DNA from: Actinomadura graeca
GTDB lineage: Bacteria > Actinomycetota > Actinomycetes > Streptosporangiales > Streptosporangiaceae
Direction: 5' to 3'
Assembly: GCF_019175365.1 (NCBI RefSeq)
Contig: NZ_CP059572.1
Span: 7,192,001-7,256,000 of the forward strand
Length of the DNA: 64,000 bases
The translations under genes were made by a program, and so were the position numbers. The notes under the pieces are model-generated. The model did no database searches and was not told the DNA's origin. It saw only the letters and a program-made list of their open reading frames with translations. Shown piece by piece: positions 24,956 to 36,539 of the stretch. Within the stretch, counting starts at the first letter, position 1. Each line of letters begins with the position of its first letter.

Positions 24956-26014
24956 CTAGCCCTTCGTCGCGACGATCAGGTCGCGGGTGATGGCCTGGTC
25001 GACGCGGTGCCGGAAGCCCCGGTAGGCGTCGGAGTCCCGCACGGTGAAGCCGCTGGACGCGAGGATCTCCGCCAGTTCCTCACGGCGTCCGCCGAAGGTG
25101 TTCCAGGAGATGCCGATGGCGCCGCCGGGGCGTAGCAGGCCGGCCCACTCCGGGACCGCCGCCGCCAGCAGCTCAACCGGGCTGCGCGACAGCTCCGGCC
25201 TGCCCTTGCGGCCCGGCTGGGCGCCCTTGGAACGGCTGCCGTGCTGCACCCCGTACGGCGCGTCCGTCACGATCAGGTCGAACGAGCGGGGGCGGAAGAA
25301 CCGCCCGGCGCCGAGCGAGTCGGCGTTCACGACGGTGATCTCCATCGTCTCGCCGTCCTTGTAGCGCTCCTTGGACGCGCCGAACGTGACGTGCAGGCGG
25401 CGTCCGAGGACGGCCTTCTCCCGCCGGACGTTGGCGATCTCCGCCTGGTGCTTGACGCGGTTGTTCTTCAGCCAGGTCTTGATGAACGCCGCGTAGGCGT
25501 CGAAGTCCTTGCGGTCGATGTCGATCCCGGCCGCGTCCAGGCCGTACATCATCGCCTGGTTCAGCGTGGTCCCGCGGCCGCACATGGGATCGAGGACGCG
25601 GGGCCGCCCGGTGACCAGGTCCAGGGGCGCGTCGGTCGCCATGGCGGTCACGTTGAGCAGCAGCTTGGTGAAGTACTCGTTGGTCTTGCCGGAGTACTTC
25701 TGGATGGTGAGGAGGTCGCTGCCGAACACGTCGAGGGGGGCGAGCGTCACGGGGCGGAGGAGGCCGCCCTCGATCTCGAACAGCGCGTAGAGGGACGAGA
25801 GGTTGGACAGGAGGCGGACATCGGTCTCCGACAGGCCGTCCGCCGAGAACGTGACATAGGGGACGCCGCCGATCACGGTCTCCGCGATGTCGCGGACGCG
25901 CCCGCCGAGCGCCCGCTCGCCGAAGACCGACAGCTCCGCCCTCACCATCCCTGCCGCGGCCTGGGCGTAGACCCGGTTGTGCGAGGGGGAGACGAGGAGG
26001 CCGTACGCGGTCAT
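24956..26014 (-). CDS. TRM11-like SAM-dependent methyltransferase
   Basis: A 352-aa protein whose C-terminal part carries a Rossmann-type methyltransferase: motif I LDPMCGRGTTLNQAMMYG and the catalytic DAPYGVQHG (a DPPY variant) near residue 255. Related enzymes methylate the exocyclic amine of guanosine in tRNA. The N-terminal 140 residues look like a THUMP-type substrate domain without an obvious motif. ATG 26014 has no strong ribosome site. RNA as substrate is inferred from the family. Confidence 0.8.
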   Translation of the reverse strand: MTAYGLLVSPSHNRVYAQAAAGMVRAELSVFGERALGGRVRDIAETVIGGVPYVTFSADGLSETDVRLLSNLSSLYALFEIEGGLLRPVTLAPLDVFGSDLLTIQKYSGKTNEYFTKLLLNVTAMATDAPLDLVTGRPRVLDPMCGRGTTLNQAMMYGLDAAGIDIDRKDFDAYAAFIKTWLKNNRVKHQAEIANVRREKAVLGRRLHVTFGASKERYKDGETMEITVVNADSLGAGRFFRPRSFDLIVTDAPYGVQHGSRSKGAQPGRKGRPELSRSPVELLAAAVPEWAGLLRPGGAIGISWNTFGGRREELAEILASSGFTVRDSDAYRGFRHRVDQAITRDLIVATKG

Positions 26015-26112
26015 TCGGCCGACATTAGCAGCGTCCGGGGAACGTTCGAGGAGGCCGCCGGGGAAGTCCCGGGCGGCCTCCTGCGGCCCTTGGGCGGGCC
26101 GCTCCCTTCGGG

Positions 26113-26532
26113 TCAGCCCGCCCGGACGGGACGTCTCTTCGTCCCGCGGGCGTTCCGCCTGTCGTTCGTCTTGTGCTTCGGCTCCGCGGCGGCGCGCGGT
26201 TCCTGCCCGTCCGGCTCCTCCTGTGCGGCCTGCTGGTCCGGCGTGGACTTCCGGCCCGGGGCGGCGGGCAACGCGGCGGGTGCGGCCGGCGCCTCGATCG
26301 CGGGGAGGTCCGGAAGGTGCCGCGCGGCGGCGTTCAGAAGGTCGCGGACGCGGTCGGTGAGGCTGGCGAGCTCGGCGCGCGCGACGGCGGCGTCGTCCTT
26401 GGCCCGGCGCGCCTGGCGGCGGGCCTCGTCGCGCTCGCCGGCGAGCTGCGTCAGCTGTGCGTGGTAGGCGGCACGGAGCTCGTCCAAGGCGGTGCACCCG
26501 CCTGTCCCGTTCCCGTGCGGGGTGATGGTCAT
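26113..26532 (-). CDS. coiled-coil hypothetical protein
   Basis: A 139-aa protein with a charged helix at about residues 15-75 (LTQLAGERDEARRQARRAKD) likely to form a coiled coil, then an Ala/Pro linker and a basic tail (TNDRRNARGTKRRP). GGGAGGAG lies about ten bases before ATG 26532. The basic tail hints at nucleic-acid contact, but no family is recognised. Confidence 0.55.
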   Translation of the reverse strand: MTITPHGNGTGGCTALDELRAAYHAQLTQLAGERDEARRQARRAKDDAAVARAELASLTDRVRDLLNAAARHLPDLPAIEAPAAPAALPAAPGRKSTPDQQAAQEEPDGQEPRAAAEPKHKTNDRRNARGTKRRPVRAG

Positions 26533-26619
26533 GCCGGTCTGGGCTCCTCCCCCGAGTGATCCAGTACAAAAAGGACCAACGCGTACACGAAGCCCGTTCG
26601 TTCCCCGGAGTGCGGAAGA

Positions 26620-27636
26620 TCACTCACCCGGTTCGGGACGCGGCGGCAGCGCGGCGGACGGCAGCCCGGGGAACGCCGCCGCCGGGGCCGGCGCGCCCGC
26701 CGCCTGCCGCCACCGCGCCGCGCGGGCCATCGCGTTCTGTGCGCCGTCGGCCGCGAGATACCGCAGGTCGGGGGAGGACGCCCCGGCCAGGCCGACGTAG
26801 GCCGAGCCCACCGACTCCTCCAGCGCCGCCGCGAGCTGGGCGGCCGCGCGCGGGGAGGCCGTGCTCCCCGGCAGCCTGTAGGCGGGCGCCGCCGCGACCG
26901 GCGGGACGGACAGGATCGCGGTCAGCCGGTCGCGCTGGGCCCGGTGCGCGTCCCAGACGGCCCTGGCGGTCTGACGCTGCGCCCCGCGAAGCCGCGCCCC
27001 GAGCACCCCGTACCCGTAGACGGCGGCGTGCTCGGCCGCCAGCGCCGCCTGCAACGCCCGCACCTCGGACTTCGGCGCGTCGCGCGGCGCCGGTTTCCTG
27101 ACCGTCCCGGCATGGCCCGCCTCGCATGCGCCGATGCTCGCCAAGAGCTGGGACAGCCCGGGACCGGCCCGCCCGGTGTCCTCCCGGCGCGCCAGCGCCG
27201 CGCGCTCCTCCGCCTTCCTCAGCGCGGCCAGGATCCGCCCCGCGCCGGACGGCAGCGGTGTCGCGCGCGGGGCGGGGATGCGGCCGCCCTCGTCCGCCCG
27301 GTCGCCCGACCCGGGCACGTAGTGGCGCCGCAGCACCGCGAGGTGCTCGCGGTGGTGCGCCAGGACGGCGTCGATCCGGCGGGCGAGCGAGGCGTCCGCC
27401 CGCCGGGCCGCCTCGTAGGTCGCGACGAGGTCCTGCTCGGAGGCGATGGCGGCGGTGAGCACGGCCACGTCCCGGCGCGGGGCCGCCTCCGCGGCGCACC
27501 CGGACAGCCAGGGCAGGGCCAGCGCCGCGGCGCCGCCCAGCACCGCCCTGCGCGGAACGCGGGGGCCGGACGGGCCGGGCACCGCCCGTGACGAAGGCGG
27601 CACTGCCGGTGGCAGACGCGGAAAGGCCGCTGGCAA
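26620..27636 (-). CDS. DUF4439 ferritin-like lipoprotein
   Basis: A 338-aa exported protein. A twin-arginine-like start (VPRRAVLGGAAALALPW) leads to a lipobox LSGC, so it is probably a membrane-anchored lipoprotein. Two ferritin-like helical regions follow: IASEQDLVATYEAARRADAS and the C-terminal DUF4439 unit LQAALAAEHAAVYGYGVLGA with RDRLTAIL. Metal binding by the Glu/His pairs is plausible but unproven. TTG 27636 is chosen because GAGGAG lies six bases upstream; a longer frame reaches ATG 27723. Confidence 0.75.
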   Translation of the reverse strand: MPAAFPRLPPAVPPSSRAVPGPSGPRVPRRAVLGGAAALALPWLSGCAAEAAPRRDVAVLTAAIASEQDLVATYEAARRADASLARRIDAVLAHHREHLAVLRRHYVPGSGDRADEGGRIPAPRATPLPSGAGRILAALRKAEERAALARREDTGRAGPGLSQLLASIGACEAGHAGTVRKPAPRDAPKSEVRALQAALAAEHAAVYGYGVLGARLRGAQRQTARAVWDAHRAQRDRLTAILSVPPVAAAPAYRLPGSTASPRAAAQLAAALEESVGSAYVGLAGASSPDLRYLAADGAQNAMARAARWRQAAGAPAPAAAFPGLPSAALPPRPEPGE

Positions 27637-27821
27637 GGGCGTCTCCTCACCCGGAGTGTCGTGGTGGCGGCCCGCGGCGGTCCCGTCCTGGACCCGCCCA
27701 TCGGGCCAGCTCAAGCATTCCATATCCGCCGCGCCGGTGAGCTGATCGAAGGACCCCTGAGGTGTCCGGCTGTCGATAGTCTTGAAGGGTCAACGGACGA
27801 GCGGTGATTTCAGCGCAGGCA

Positions 27822-27850
27822 CCGCCCGCGCACATCCGCGGGCGGGTTTT
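27822..27850 (+). terminator. attenuator-like hairpin in the rimP leader
   Basis: CCGCCCGCG (27822-27830), a CACATC loop and the exact complement (27837-27845) make a 9-bp GC stem followed by GTTTT. It looks like an intrinsic terminator but sits only 31 bases before rimP, inside the presumed leader of the rimP-nusA-ylxR-infB operon. Premature termination that NusA could modulate is an attractive inference. Confidence 0.5.
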
Positions 27851-27880
27851 CGCGCAGGAGCACAACAGGAGGAGGGTCCC

Positions 27881-28534
27881 ATGAGCGTCGAGTCCCGCGG
27901 TGGCCGCGCTCAGGGGGGCCGCGGCGAGGGGACGGCGCGGCCGACCCGCGAGGCGGTCGTCGCCGAGCTGACCGGGCTGCTGGCGCCCGCCGTGGCCGAG
28001 GCCGGCTTCGAGCTGGAGGAGATCGACGTCCGCCCCGCCGGCCGGCGCCGCCTGGTCAAGATCGTCGTGGACGGTGACGGCGGTGTCGGGCTGGACGACA
28101 TCGCGAAGGTCAGCGAGGCCGCCTCCGCGCTGCTGGACGCCTCCGACGTGATGGGCGCGTCGCCGTACGTGCTCGAGGTGACCTCGCCGGGGGTCGACCG
28201 CCCCCTCACCGAGGCGCGCCACTGGCGCCGCGCCGTGGGCCGGCTGGTCGCCGTCCCGCTGACCGCGGGCGGCCAGGTCGAGGGCCGCGTGGTGGCGGCC
28301 GACGACGAGACCGTCGAGATCGAGGTCGCCGGGGCGCGCCGGGGCAAGGGGGCCGGTGGCCGGGGCGGCAGGTCCGCCGGGCCGGGGACCGCCGCGCCGG
28401 AGGCCGGGCGGCGCCGGTTCGCCCTCGCCGAGCTGGGACGCGGCCGGGTGCAGGTGGAGTTCAAGGCTCCCGCGGGCAGTTCCAGGGGGAACGGCGCGGC
28501 CGAGGAAACGCGTTCTCCGGCTCAGCCGGACTAG
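27881..28534 (+). CDS. rimP: ribosome maturation factor RimP
   Basis: A 217-aa RimP, needed for 30S subunit maturation. The N-terminal domain includes [20 protein letters not shown] and [16 protein letters not shown], then the hallmark [20 protein letters not shown]; the C-terminal SH3-like domain carries [17 protein letters not shown]. It is longer than most RimP (about 150-170) through a Gly/Arg insert near residue 155 and a disordered tail. ATG 27881 follows AGGAGGAGGG. First gene of the classic rimP-nusA operon. Confidence 0.95.
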   Translation: MSVESRGGRAQGGRGEGTARPTREAVVAELTGLLAPAVAEAGFELEEIDVRPAGRRRLVKIVVDGDGGVGLDDIAKVSEAASALLDASDVMGASPYVLEVTSPGVDRPLTEARHWRRAVGRLVAVPLTAGGQVEGRVVAADDETVEIEVAGARRGKGAGGRGGRSAGPGTAAPEAGRRRFALAELGRGRVQVEFKAPAGSSRGNGAAEETRSPAQPD

Positions 28535-28548
28535 AGGGGGGACACCTC

Positions 28549-29682
28549 GTGGACATCGACATGACCGCCTTGCGCGGCCTGGAGAGCGAGAAGGACATCT
28601 CGCTCGACGTGGCCGTCAAGGCCATCGAAGACGCCCTGCTGATCGCCTACCACCGGACGGAGGGCGCGGCGCCCAAGGCCCGCGTCGAGCTGGACCGGCA
28701 GAGCGGGCACGTCACCGTGTGGGCGACCGAGACCGACGAGGAGGGCACGGCCCTCCGGGAGTACGACGACACCCCGACCGGCTTCGGGCGCATCGCGGCG
28801 ACCACCGCCAAGCAGGTGATCCTGCAGCGGCTGCGCGACGCCGAAGACGAGCTGACGTTCGGCGAGTACGCCGGCCGCGAGGGCGACATCGTCAGCGGCA
28901 TCATCCAGCAGGGCAAGGACCCGCGGAACGTGCTGGTCGACCTCGGCAAGATCGAGGCCGTCCTGCCGCCGCAGGAGCAGGTGCCCGGCGAGCGGTACGA
29001 GCACGGCGAGCGTCTGCGCGCCTACGTGGTCCAGGTCCGCAAGGGGCACCGGGGCCCGTCGGTGCAGCTGTCGCGGACGCACCCGAACCTCGTCCGCAAG
29101 CTGTTCGCGCTGGAGGTCCCCGAGATCGCCGACGGCACCGTGGAGATCGCCGCCATCGCCCGCGAGGCCGGCCACCGCACCAAGATCGCGGTGCGGTCGC
29201 GGAAGGCGGGCGTGAACGCCAAGGGCGCCTGCATCGGCCCGCTGGGCAGCCGCGTCCGCAACGTGATGGCGGAGCTGCACGGCGAGAAGATCGACATCGT
29301 GGACTGGTCGGAGGACCCGGCCGAGTTCGTCGGGAACGCGCTGTCGCCCGCGCGGGTGTCGGCCGTCGAGGTCGTGGACGCCGACGGCCGGGTCGCCCGG
29401 GTGATCGTGCCCGACTACCAGCTGTCCCTCGCGATCGGCAAGGAGGGGCAGAACGCCCGCCTCGCCGCCCGGCTCACCGGCTGGCGGATCGACATCCGGT
29501 CCGACACCGAACCGGCGGACGCCTCCGGCGCCGCCCGCGCCGCGGCGCCGCGGCGCCCGGGGCCGGAAACGGCCGCGCCGTCGCGGGGGGAGGGTGCCCC
29601 GAGTAGGGACGAGTCCGGCGAATCCGGATCTTCCGGGCCAGGAGAGCATGCGACAGGTCCCGCCGACGCCTCGGCGCGGTAG
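28549..29682 (+). CDS. nusA: transcription termination/antitermination protein NusA
   Basis: A 377-aa NusA: N-terminal RNA-polymerase-binding domain (residues 1-110, starting with [20 protein letters not shown]), S1 domain (about 115-185, [13 protein letters not shown]), KH1 and KH2 (about 190-325; [19 protein letters not shown] and [20 protein letters not shown]). As in other actinobacteria the C-terminal AR repeats of enterobacterial NusA are absent and the tail is disordered. GTG 28549 follows a G-rich ribosome site. Confidence 0.96.
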   Translation: MDIDMTALRGLESEKDISLDVAVKAIEDALLIAYHRTEGAAPKARVELDRQSGHVTVWATETDEEGTALREYDDTPTGFGRIAATTAKQVILQRLRDAEDELTFGEYAGREGDIVSGIIQQGKDPRNVLVDLGKIEAVLPPQEQVPGERYEHGERLRAYVVQVRKGHRGPSVQLSRTHPNLVRKLFALEVPEIADGTVEIAAIAREAGHRTKIAVRSRKAGVNAKGACIGPLGSRVRNVMAELHGEKIDIVDWSEDPAEFVGNALSPARVSAVEVVDADGRVARVIVPDYQLSLAIGKEGQNARLAARLTGWRIDIRSDTEPADASGAARAAAPRRPGPETAAPSRGEGAPSRDESGESGSSGPGEHATGPADASAR

Positions 29683-29686
29683 ACTC

Positions 29687-29977
29687 GTGACACGTGGCCG
29701 GGTGGCTCCACGACGCATGTGCGTGGGCTGTCGGGTTCGCACGGTCAAGTCCGACTTGCTACGCCTGGTGGTGGTCGAGGACGTCCTCGTCCCCGATCCC
29801 CGCGGGCGGCTGCCGGGCCGGGGCGCCCATGTGCACCCCGACCTGGCCTGTTTCGAGCTCGCAGAGCGTCGTCGGGCGTTCCCTCGGGCGTTCCGCCTGC
29901 CGGGGCCGCTCGACTCAGGTGTGCTGCGGGCGAGGCTTGCGGAGCAGGCGGTGCAGCAGCAGGATGACCGAAGGTAA
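29687..29977 (+). CDS. rnpM: YlxR family RNA-binding protein (RnpM)
   Basis: A 96-aa YlxR-type protein: [10 protein letters not shown] near the start, [20 protein letters not shown] and the [19 protein letters not shown] block are family hallmarks. In Bacillus this protein modulates RNase P. GTG 29687 begins four bases after the nusA stop; GTG 29702 is a possible second start. It sits in its usual place between nusA and infB. Confidence 0.9.
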   Translation: MTRGRVAPRRMCVGCRVRTVKSDLLRLVVVEDVLVPDPRGRLPGRGAHVHPDLACFELAERRRAFPRAFRLPGPLDSGVLRARLAEQAVQQQDDRR

Positions 29978-30010
29978 GCGACGTCTAGTCGGAAGCAGGT
30001 CGAGATTGCT

Positions 30011-30053
30011 ATGAGCGCTCGATGAGCACGCCGCGATGAGTACGGCAAGTTAG
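30011..30053 (+). other. three overlapping mini-ORFs upstream of infB
   Basis: Three consecutive tiny frames are chained by ATGA overlaps. ATG 30011 reads Met-Ser-Ala-Arg-stop (to 30025). ATG 30022 reads Met-Ser-Thr-Pro-Arg-stop (to 30039). ATG 30036 reads Met-Ser-Thr-Ala-Ser-stop (to 30053). Each starts ATG-AG. They lie between the ylxR stop and the hairpin preceding infB. The regular arrangement suggests translational coupling or an initiation-sensing leader for IF2; this is inference. Confidence 0.55.
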
Positions 30054-30056
30054 CGA

Positions 30057-30083
30057 CGGTCCGGAGGCCGCACCCCCGGACCG
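30057..30083 (+). promoter_or_regulatory. hairpin just before the infB ribosome site
   Basis: CGGTCCGG (30057-30064) pairs perfectly with CCGGACCG (30076-30083). The stem ends a few bases before AGGGAG, the ribosome site of infB, and begins four bases after the last mini-ORF stop. It could influence initiation at infB. Confidence 0.45.
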
Positions 30084-30097
30084 AGTTAGGGAGTGCA

Positions 30098-33133
<3,036 letters not shown>

Positions 33134-33367
33134 GGCGCCGGCCCGGCCGCGCGGCCGTCCTGCGGGACGCGCCGCGCGGCCGGGCCGTCCCGGCGACCGG
33201 ACGATCGACCGGGGCCGAATGATCGACTGATCGGTGCCCCGACGCCAGGCGGATCTTCTAGCCTGGCGTCCGTCATGTTCCGGCCCGGCCGCCGGCGGAG
33301 GCGGATCCGGGAACACGGCGGCGGTCCGCCGTCGTTCTGACTATGCGATCCCGAGGTGATCGACCAC

Positions 33368-33664
33368 GTGTACGTGGGTGCTCTGACGCTCGACCTGCTG
33401 CTCGGCGACGTCCGGTCGCTGAAGCAGAAGAGGTCCGTCCTGCGGCCCGTCATCGCGGAGGTGCACAGGCGCTTCCCGGCGGTGGCCGTCGCGGAGACGG
33501 GCGACAACGACCTGCATCGCAGGGCGGAACTGGGTGTGGCGGTGGTCTCGGCCACCGCGGCCAACTGCACCCGGGTGCTCGACCAGTGCGAACGGCTCGT
33601 GGCGGGGCGGCCGGAGATCGAGGTGCTGTCGGCCAGGCAGCGTCTCTTCAACGACGACGACTGA
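33368..33664 (+). CDS. DUF503 family protein
   Basis: A 98-aa DUF503 protein, recognisable from YVGALTLDLLLGDVRSLKQK, then AVAETGDNDLHRRAELGVAV. The family is small, conserved between infB and rbfA in many Gram-positives, and of unknown function. GTG 33368 gives the usual MYVGAL start and follows a nine-base match to the 16S anti-SD (GAGGTGATC, 33353-33361); GTG 33356 is an alternative. Confidence 0.9.
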   Translation: MYVGALTLDLLLGDVRSLKQKRSVLRPVIAEVHRRFPAVAVAETGDNDLHRRAELGVAVVSATAANCTRVLDQCERLVAGRPEIEVLSARQRLFNDDD

Positions 33665-33699
33665 GCTCGTCGCGACGAGTACGGAAAGGGAGTGCGATC

Positions 33700-34218
33700 A
33701 TGGTGGACGCAGCTCGGGCGCGCAAACTCGCCGACCGCATCCAGCAGATCGTGGCGGAGATGCTGGAACGCCGGATCAAGGATCCCCGGCTCGGGTTCGT
33801 CACCGTGACGGACACCCGCATCACCAACGACCTGCGCGACGCCACCGTCTACTACACGGTGTACGGCTCGGACGGGGAGCGCGCGGAGACGGCCGCCGCC
33901 CTGGAGAGCGCCAAGGGCGTCATCCGCACGGAGGTGGGCCGCAAGACCGGTGTCCGGCACACGCCCAGCCTCACCTTCGTCATGGACTCCCTGATGGAGA
34001 ACGCCGCGCACATCGACGACCTGCTGGCGCAGGCCCGCGCGAGGGACGCCGAGGTCGCCAGGGCGGCCCAGGGCGCGTCCCCCGCCGGCGACGCCAATCC
34101 CTACCGCGAGCCCGGCGAGCCCGAGGGCGACGACGAGGACGCGGACGACGACGACTTCGACGGCCGCGACACGGCGGGGGGCGGCGAGGACGGCCGATCG
34201 GGACGCCCGGCATCGTGA
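33700..34218 (+). CDS. rbfA: ribosome-binding factor A
   Basis: A 172-aa RbfA, a KH-like protein for 16S 5' end maturation and cold adaptation. RARKLADRIQQIVAEMLERR, DPRLGFVTVTDTRITNDLRD and the RHTPSLTFVMDSLMENAAHI block are diagnostic. The final 50 residues are an acidic disordered tail (DDEDADDDD), longer than in most RbfA. GAAAGGGAG precedes ATG 33700. The stop overlaps the next start (GTGA). Confidence 0.95.
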   Translation: MVDAARARKLADRIQQIVAEMLERRIKDPRLGFVTVTDTRITNDLRDATVYYTVYGSDGERAETAAALESAKGVIRTEVGRKTGVRHTPSLTFVMDSLMENAAHIDDLLAQARARDAEVARAAQGASPAGDANPYREPGEPEGDDEDADDDDFDGRDTAGGGEDGRSGRPAS

Positions 34219-35456
34219 GCGGGCCCGAGGGTCGCGCGGAGATGCCGGGTGCGGGGTGGACGCGGCGCTGCTCGGCGCACGACGGGGGCGGTCACGCCGC
34301 GGGCGGTCACGACGTCGTCCCGCGCACGGGCCCCGGCGCGGGACGGGCCGCCTCGGCGGTCCCCGCCACGCCGGTCAAGGGGCCCGCGCCGAACGGCCCG
34401 GCCGCGCTCGAGTCCGGGACGCCCGCCCTCACGGCGCCGGCGTCCCCCGCCGAGGACCTGGACTGGGAACGGGCCGTTGAGCTGATCCGGGCCGCCGACG
34501 AGGTCTGCCTCGTCTGCCACGTCGCCCCCGACGGCGACGCGCTCGGGTCGATGCTCGCGCTCGGGCAGGCCCTGCGCTCGCTCGGCAAGCGGTGCCTGGC
34601 CTCGTTCGGCGAGCCGTTCACCGTCCCGGCGATCCTGCGGTTCCTGCCGGGGCAGGAACTGCTCGTCGAACCCGACCGGATGCCCGAGGCGCCCGCGCTG
34701 CTGATCTCCCTGGACGCGGCGGGCCAGTCCCGGCTGGGCTCGCTCGCCGCCCGCGCCGGGCGGGCCGGGGCGCTGATCGTCGTCGACCACCACGCGTCCA
34801 ACACCGAGTTCGGCGGGGTGCGGCTGGTCGACCCGGACGCCGCCGCCACCGCGGTCCTGGTGGAGGAGCTGATCCGGCGGCTCGGCGTCCCCTTGGACGG
34901 CGCCATCGCCGAGGGTCTGTACGCGGGCCTCGCCAGCGACACCGGCTCGTTCAAGTACCCCTGCACGACGCCCGAGGTGCACGACCTCGCGGGGCGGCTG
35001 CTGACGGCGGGCGTCCGCCCGGACGCCGTCAGCCGGGAGCTGTGGGACCGGGCGCCGTTCGGCTACCTCCAGGTCCTGGCGGGCGCGCTGGCGCGGGCCC
35101 GGCTGGAGCGGGACGCGGCCGGCGGCCACGGCCTGGTCTGGACGACGATCGCGCGCGCCGACCGGGACTGCCGGGACGTGCCCTACGACCAGCTCGAAGG
35201 CGTCATCGACCAGCTCAGGCGCACCGACGAGGCCGAGGTCGCGGTCGTGCTGAAGGAGACCGACAAGGGCGAGTGGTACGTCTCCACGCGGGCCAAGGGC
35301 TCGGTGGACGTCGGCCGCGCCTGCGTCGAGCTCGGCGGCGGCGGGCACCGCACCGCCGCCGCGTTCACCATGGGCGGTGAGCCCGCCTGGATCATCGACC
35401 GGCTGCGCGCCGCGCTGCGCGTCCCCGGCGACGGTGACGCGGACGGCGGCGAGTGA
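34215..35456 (+). CDS. DHH/DHHA1 family phosphoesterase (NrnA-like)
   Basis: A 413-aa bifunctional oligoribonuclease/PAP-phosphatase type protein. The core begins near residue 85: HVAPDGDALGSMLALGQAL, VVDHHASNTEFG (DHH), GLASDTGSFKY and the DHHA1 motif GGGGHRTAAAFTM. It degrades 2-5-nt RNA and possibly pAp. The first 80 residues are low-complexity and may not all be translated; the GTG at 34215 overlaps the rbfA stop and is kept on coupling grounds. The position between rbfA and truB is the usual one. Confidence 0.9.
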   Translation: MSGPEGRAEMPGAGWTRRCSAHDGGGHAAGGHDVVPRTGPGAGRAASAVPATPVKGPAPNGPAALESGTPALTAPASPAEDLDWERAVELIRAADEVCLVCHVAPDGDALGSMLALGQALRSLGKRCLASFGEPFTVPAILRFLPGQELLVEPDRMPEAPALLISLDAAGQSRLGSLAARAGRAGALIVVDHHASNTEFGGVRLVDPDAAATAVLVEELIRRLGVPLDGAIAEGLYAGLASDTGSFKYPCTTPEVHDLAGRLLTAGVRPDAVSRELWDRAPFGYLQVLAGALARARLERDAAGGHGLVWTTIARADRDCRDVPYDQLEGVIDQLRRTDEAEVAVVLKETDKGEWYVSTRAKGSVDVGRACVELGGGGHRTAAAFTMGGEPAWIIDRLRAALRVPGDGDADGGE

Positions 35457-35480
35457 CACCGACGGCGGCGTGGCACAGGC

Positions 35481-35536
35481 GGCAGAGTGACTTGGGCGGC
35501 AGAGTCACATCCGGCAGAGTCACATCGTGGGCAGAG
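35481..35536. repeat. short GGCAGAG direct repeats before truB
   Basis: GGCAGAGT(G/C)AC occurs at 35481-35491, 35498-35508 and 35513-35523; the last two are identical over 14 bases (GGCAGAGTCACATC), and a shorter GGCAGAG follows at 35530-35536. The copies lie in the truB leader, so they may be a duplicated regulatory or spacer element. Confidence 0.5.
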
Positions 35537-35564
35537 CGCCTCACCCGACGGCTTCGGAGCACAG

Positions 35565-36443
35565 GTGGAATCGGTTGAATCGGGCCTCGTCATCGTCGAC
35601 AAGCCCTCCGGCTGGACCTCGCACGACGTGGTCGGCCGCATGCGGCGGCTCGCGCGGACGCGGCGGGTCGGGCACGCCGGCACGCTCGACCCGATGGCGA
35701 CGGGCGTCCTGGTGGTCGGCGTCGGGAAGGCCACCCGCCTGCTCGGCCATCTGGCGCTGACCGAGAAGGGCTACGACGCGACGATCCGCCTGGGCGAGTC
35801 GACGAACACCGACGACGCCGAGGGCGAGACCACCGCCACCGCGTCCGCCGCCGGGGTCTCCGACGCGGCGCTGGAGGCCGGGATCGCGGCGCTCACCGGG
35901 CCGATCGAGCAGATCCCGCCGCAGGTCAGCGCGATCAAGGTGAACGGCGAGCGGGCCTACAAGATGGCCCGCAAGGGCGAGGAGGTCGCGCTGCGCGCCC
36001 GTCCGGTGACCGTGCACGCGTTCACCGTGACCGGTGTGCGGCGGCACGGGGACGTGGTCGACGTGGACGCCTCCGTCGCCTGCTCGTCCGGCACCTACAT
36101 CCGGGCGCTGGCCCGTGACCTCGGCGCGTCCCTCGGCTGCGGCGGGCATCTGACCGCGCTGCGCCGCACCCGCGTCGGCCCCTACGACCTGGGCATGGCC
36201 CGCACGCTGGACGAGCTGGCCGTGAAGACGGAGGTCCTGCCGATGGAGGAGGCGGTCGCGTCCGCGTTCCCGCGCCGGGACGTCTCGGACGACGACGCCC
36301 GCAGGATCGCGCACGGCGGGCGGCTCCCGGCGGCGGGACAGGGCCCGGGGCCTGTCGGCGTCTTCGCGCCCGACGGGACCCTCCTGGCGCTCGTCGAGGA
36401 GCGGGACGGGCTGGCCAGACCGCTCGCCGTCTTCGTCTCCTGA
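35565..36443 (+). CDS. truB: tRNA pseudouridine(55) synthase TruB
   Basis: A 292-aa TruB. GLVIVDKPSGWTSHDVVGRM leads to the catalytic GHAGTLDPMATGVL with Asp42; KGYDATIRLGESTNTDDAEG, IPPQVSAIKVNGERAYKMAR and CSSGTYIRALARDLG are family blocks, followed by a C-terminal PUA-like part. It makes psi55 in the T-loop of tRNAs. GTG 35565 is chosen for the GGAG six bases upstream. Confidence 0.95.
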   Translation: MESVESGLVIVDKPSGWTSHDVVGRMRRLARTRRVGHAGTLDPMATGVLVVGVGKATRLLGHLALTEKGYDATIRLGESTNTDDAEGETTATASAAGVSDAALEAGIAALTGPIEQIPPQVSAIKVNGERAYKMARKGEEVALRARPVTVHAFTVTGVRRHGDVVDVDASVACSSGTYIRALARDLGASLGCGGHLTALRRTRVGPYDLGMARTLDELAVKTEVLPMEEAVASAFPRRDVSDDDARRIAHGGRLPAAGQGPGPVGVFAPDGTLLALVEERDGLARPLAVFVS

Positions 36444-36482
36444 GCGGGTGGCGAGGGTCACCCTCCGGACGCCGTGCGCGTG

Positions 36483-36517
36483 AACCTACGGTCGCGTAAC
36501 CTACTGGGTCGTAGGTT
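36483..36517. promoter_or_regulatory. AACCTAC repeats and inverted repeat before the PAQR gene
   Basis: AACCTAC occurs at 36483-36489 and 36498-36504. The second copy pairs perfectly with GTAGGTT at 36511-36517 across a 6-base spacer. The element lies 20 bases upstream of the gene's ribosome site (GAGGAGG) and overlaps where a promoter should be, so it is a likely repressor site. Confidence 0.55.
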
Positions 36518-36539
36518 GTTCGCGTGAGGAGGCGTCCCC

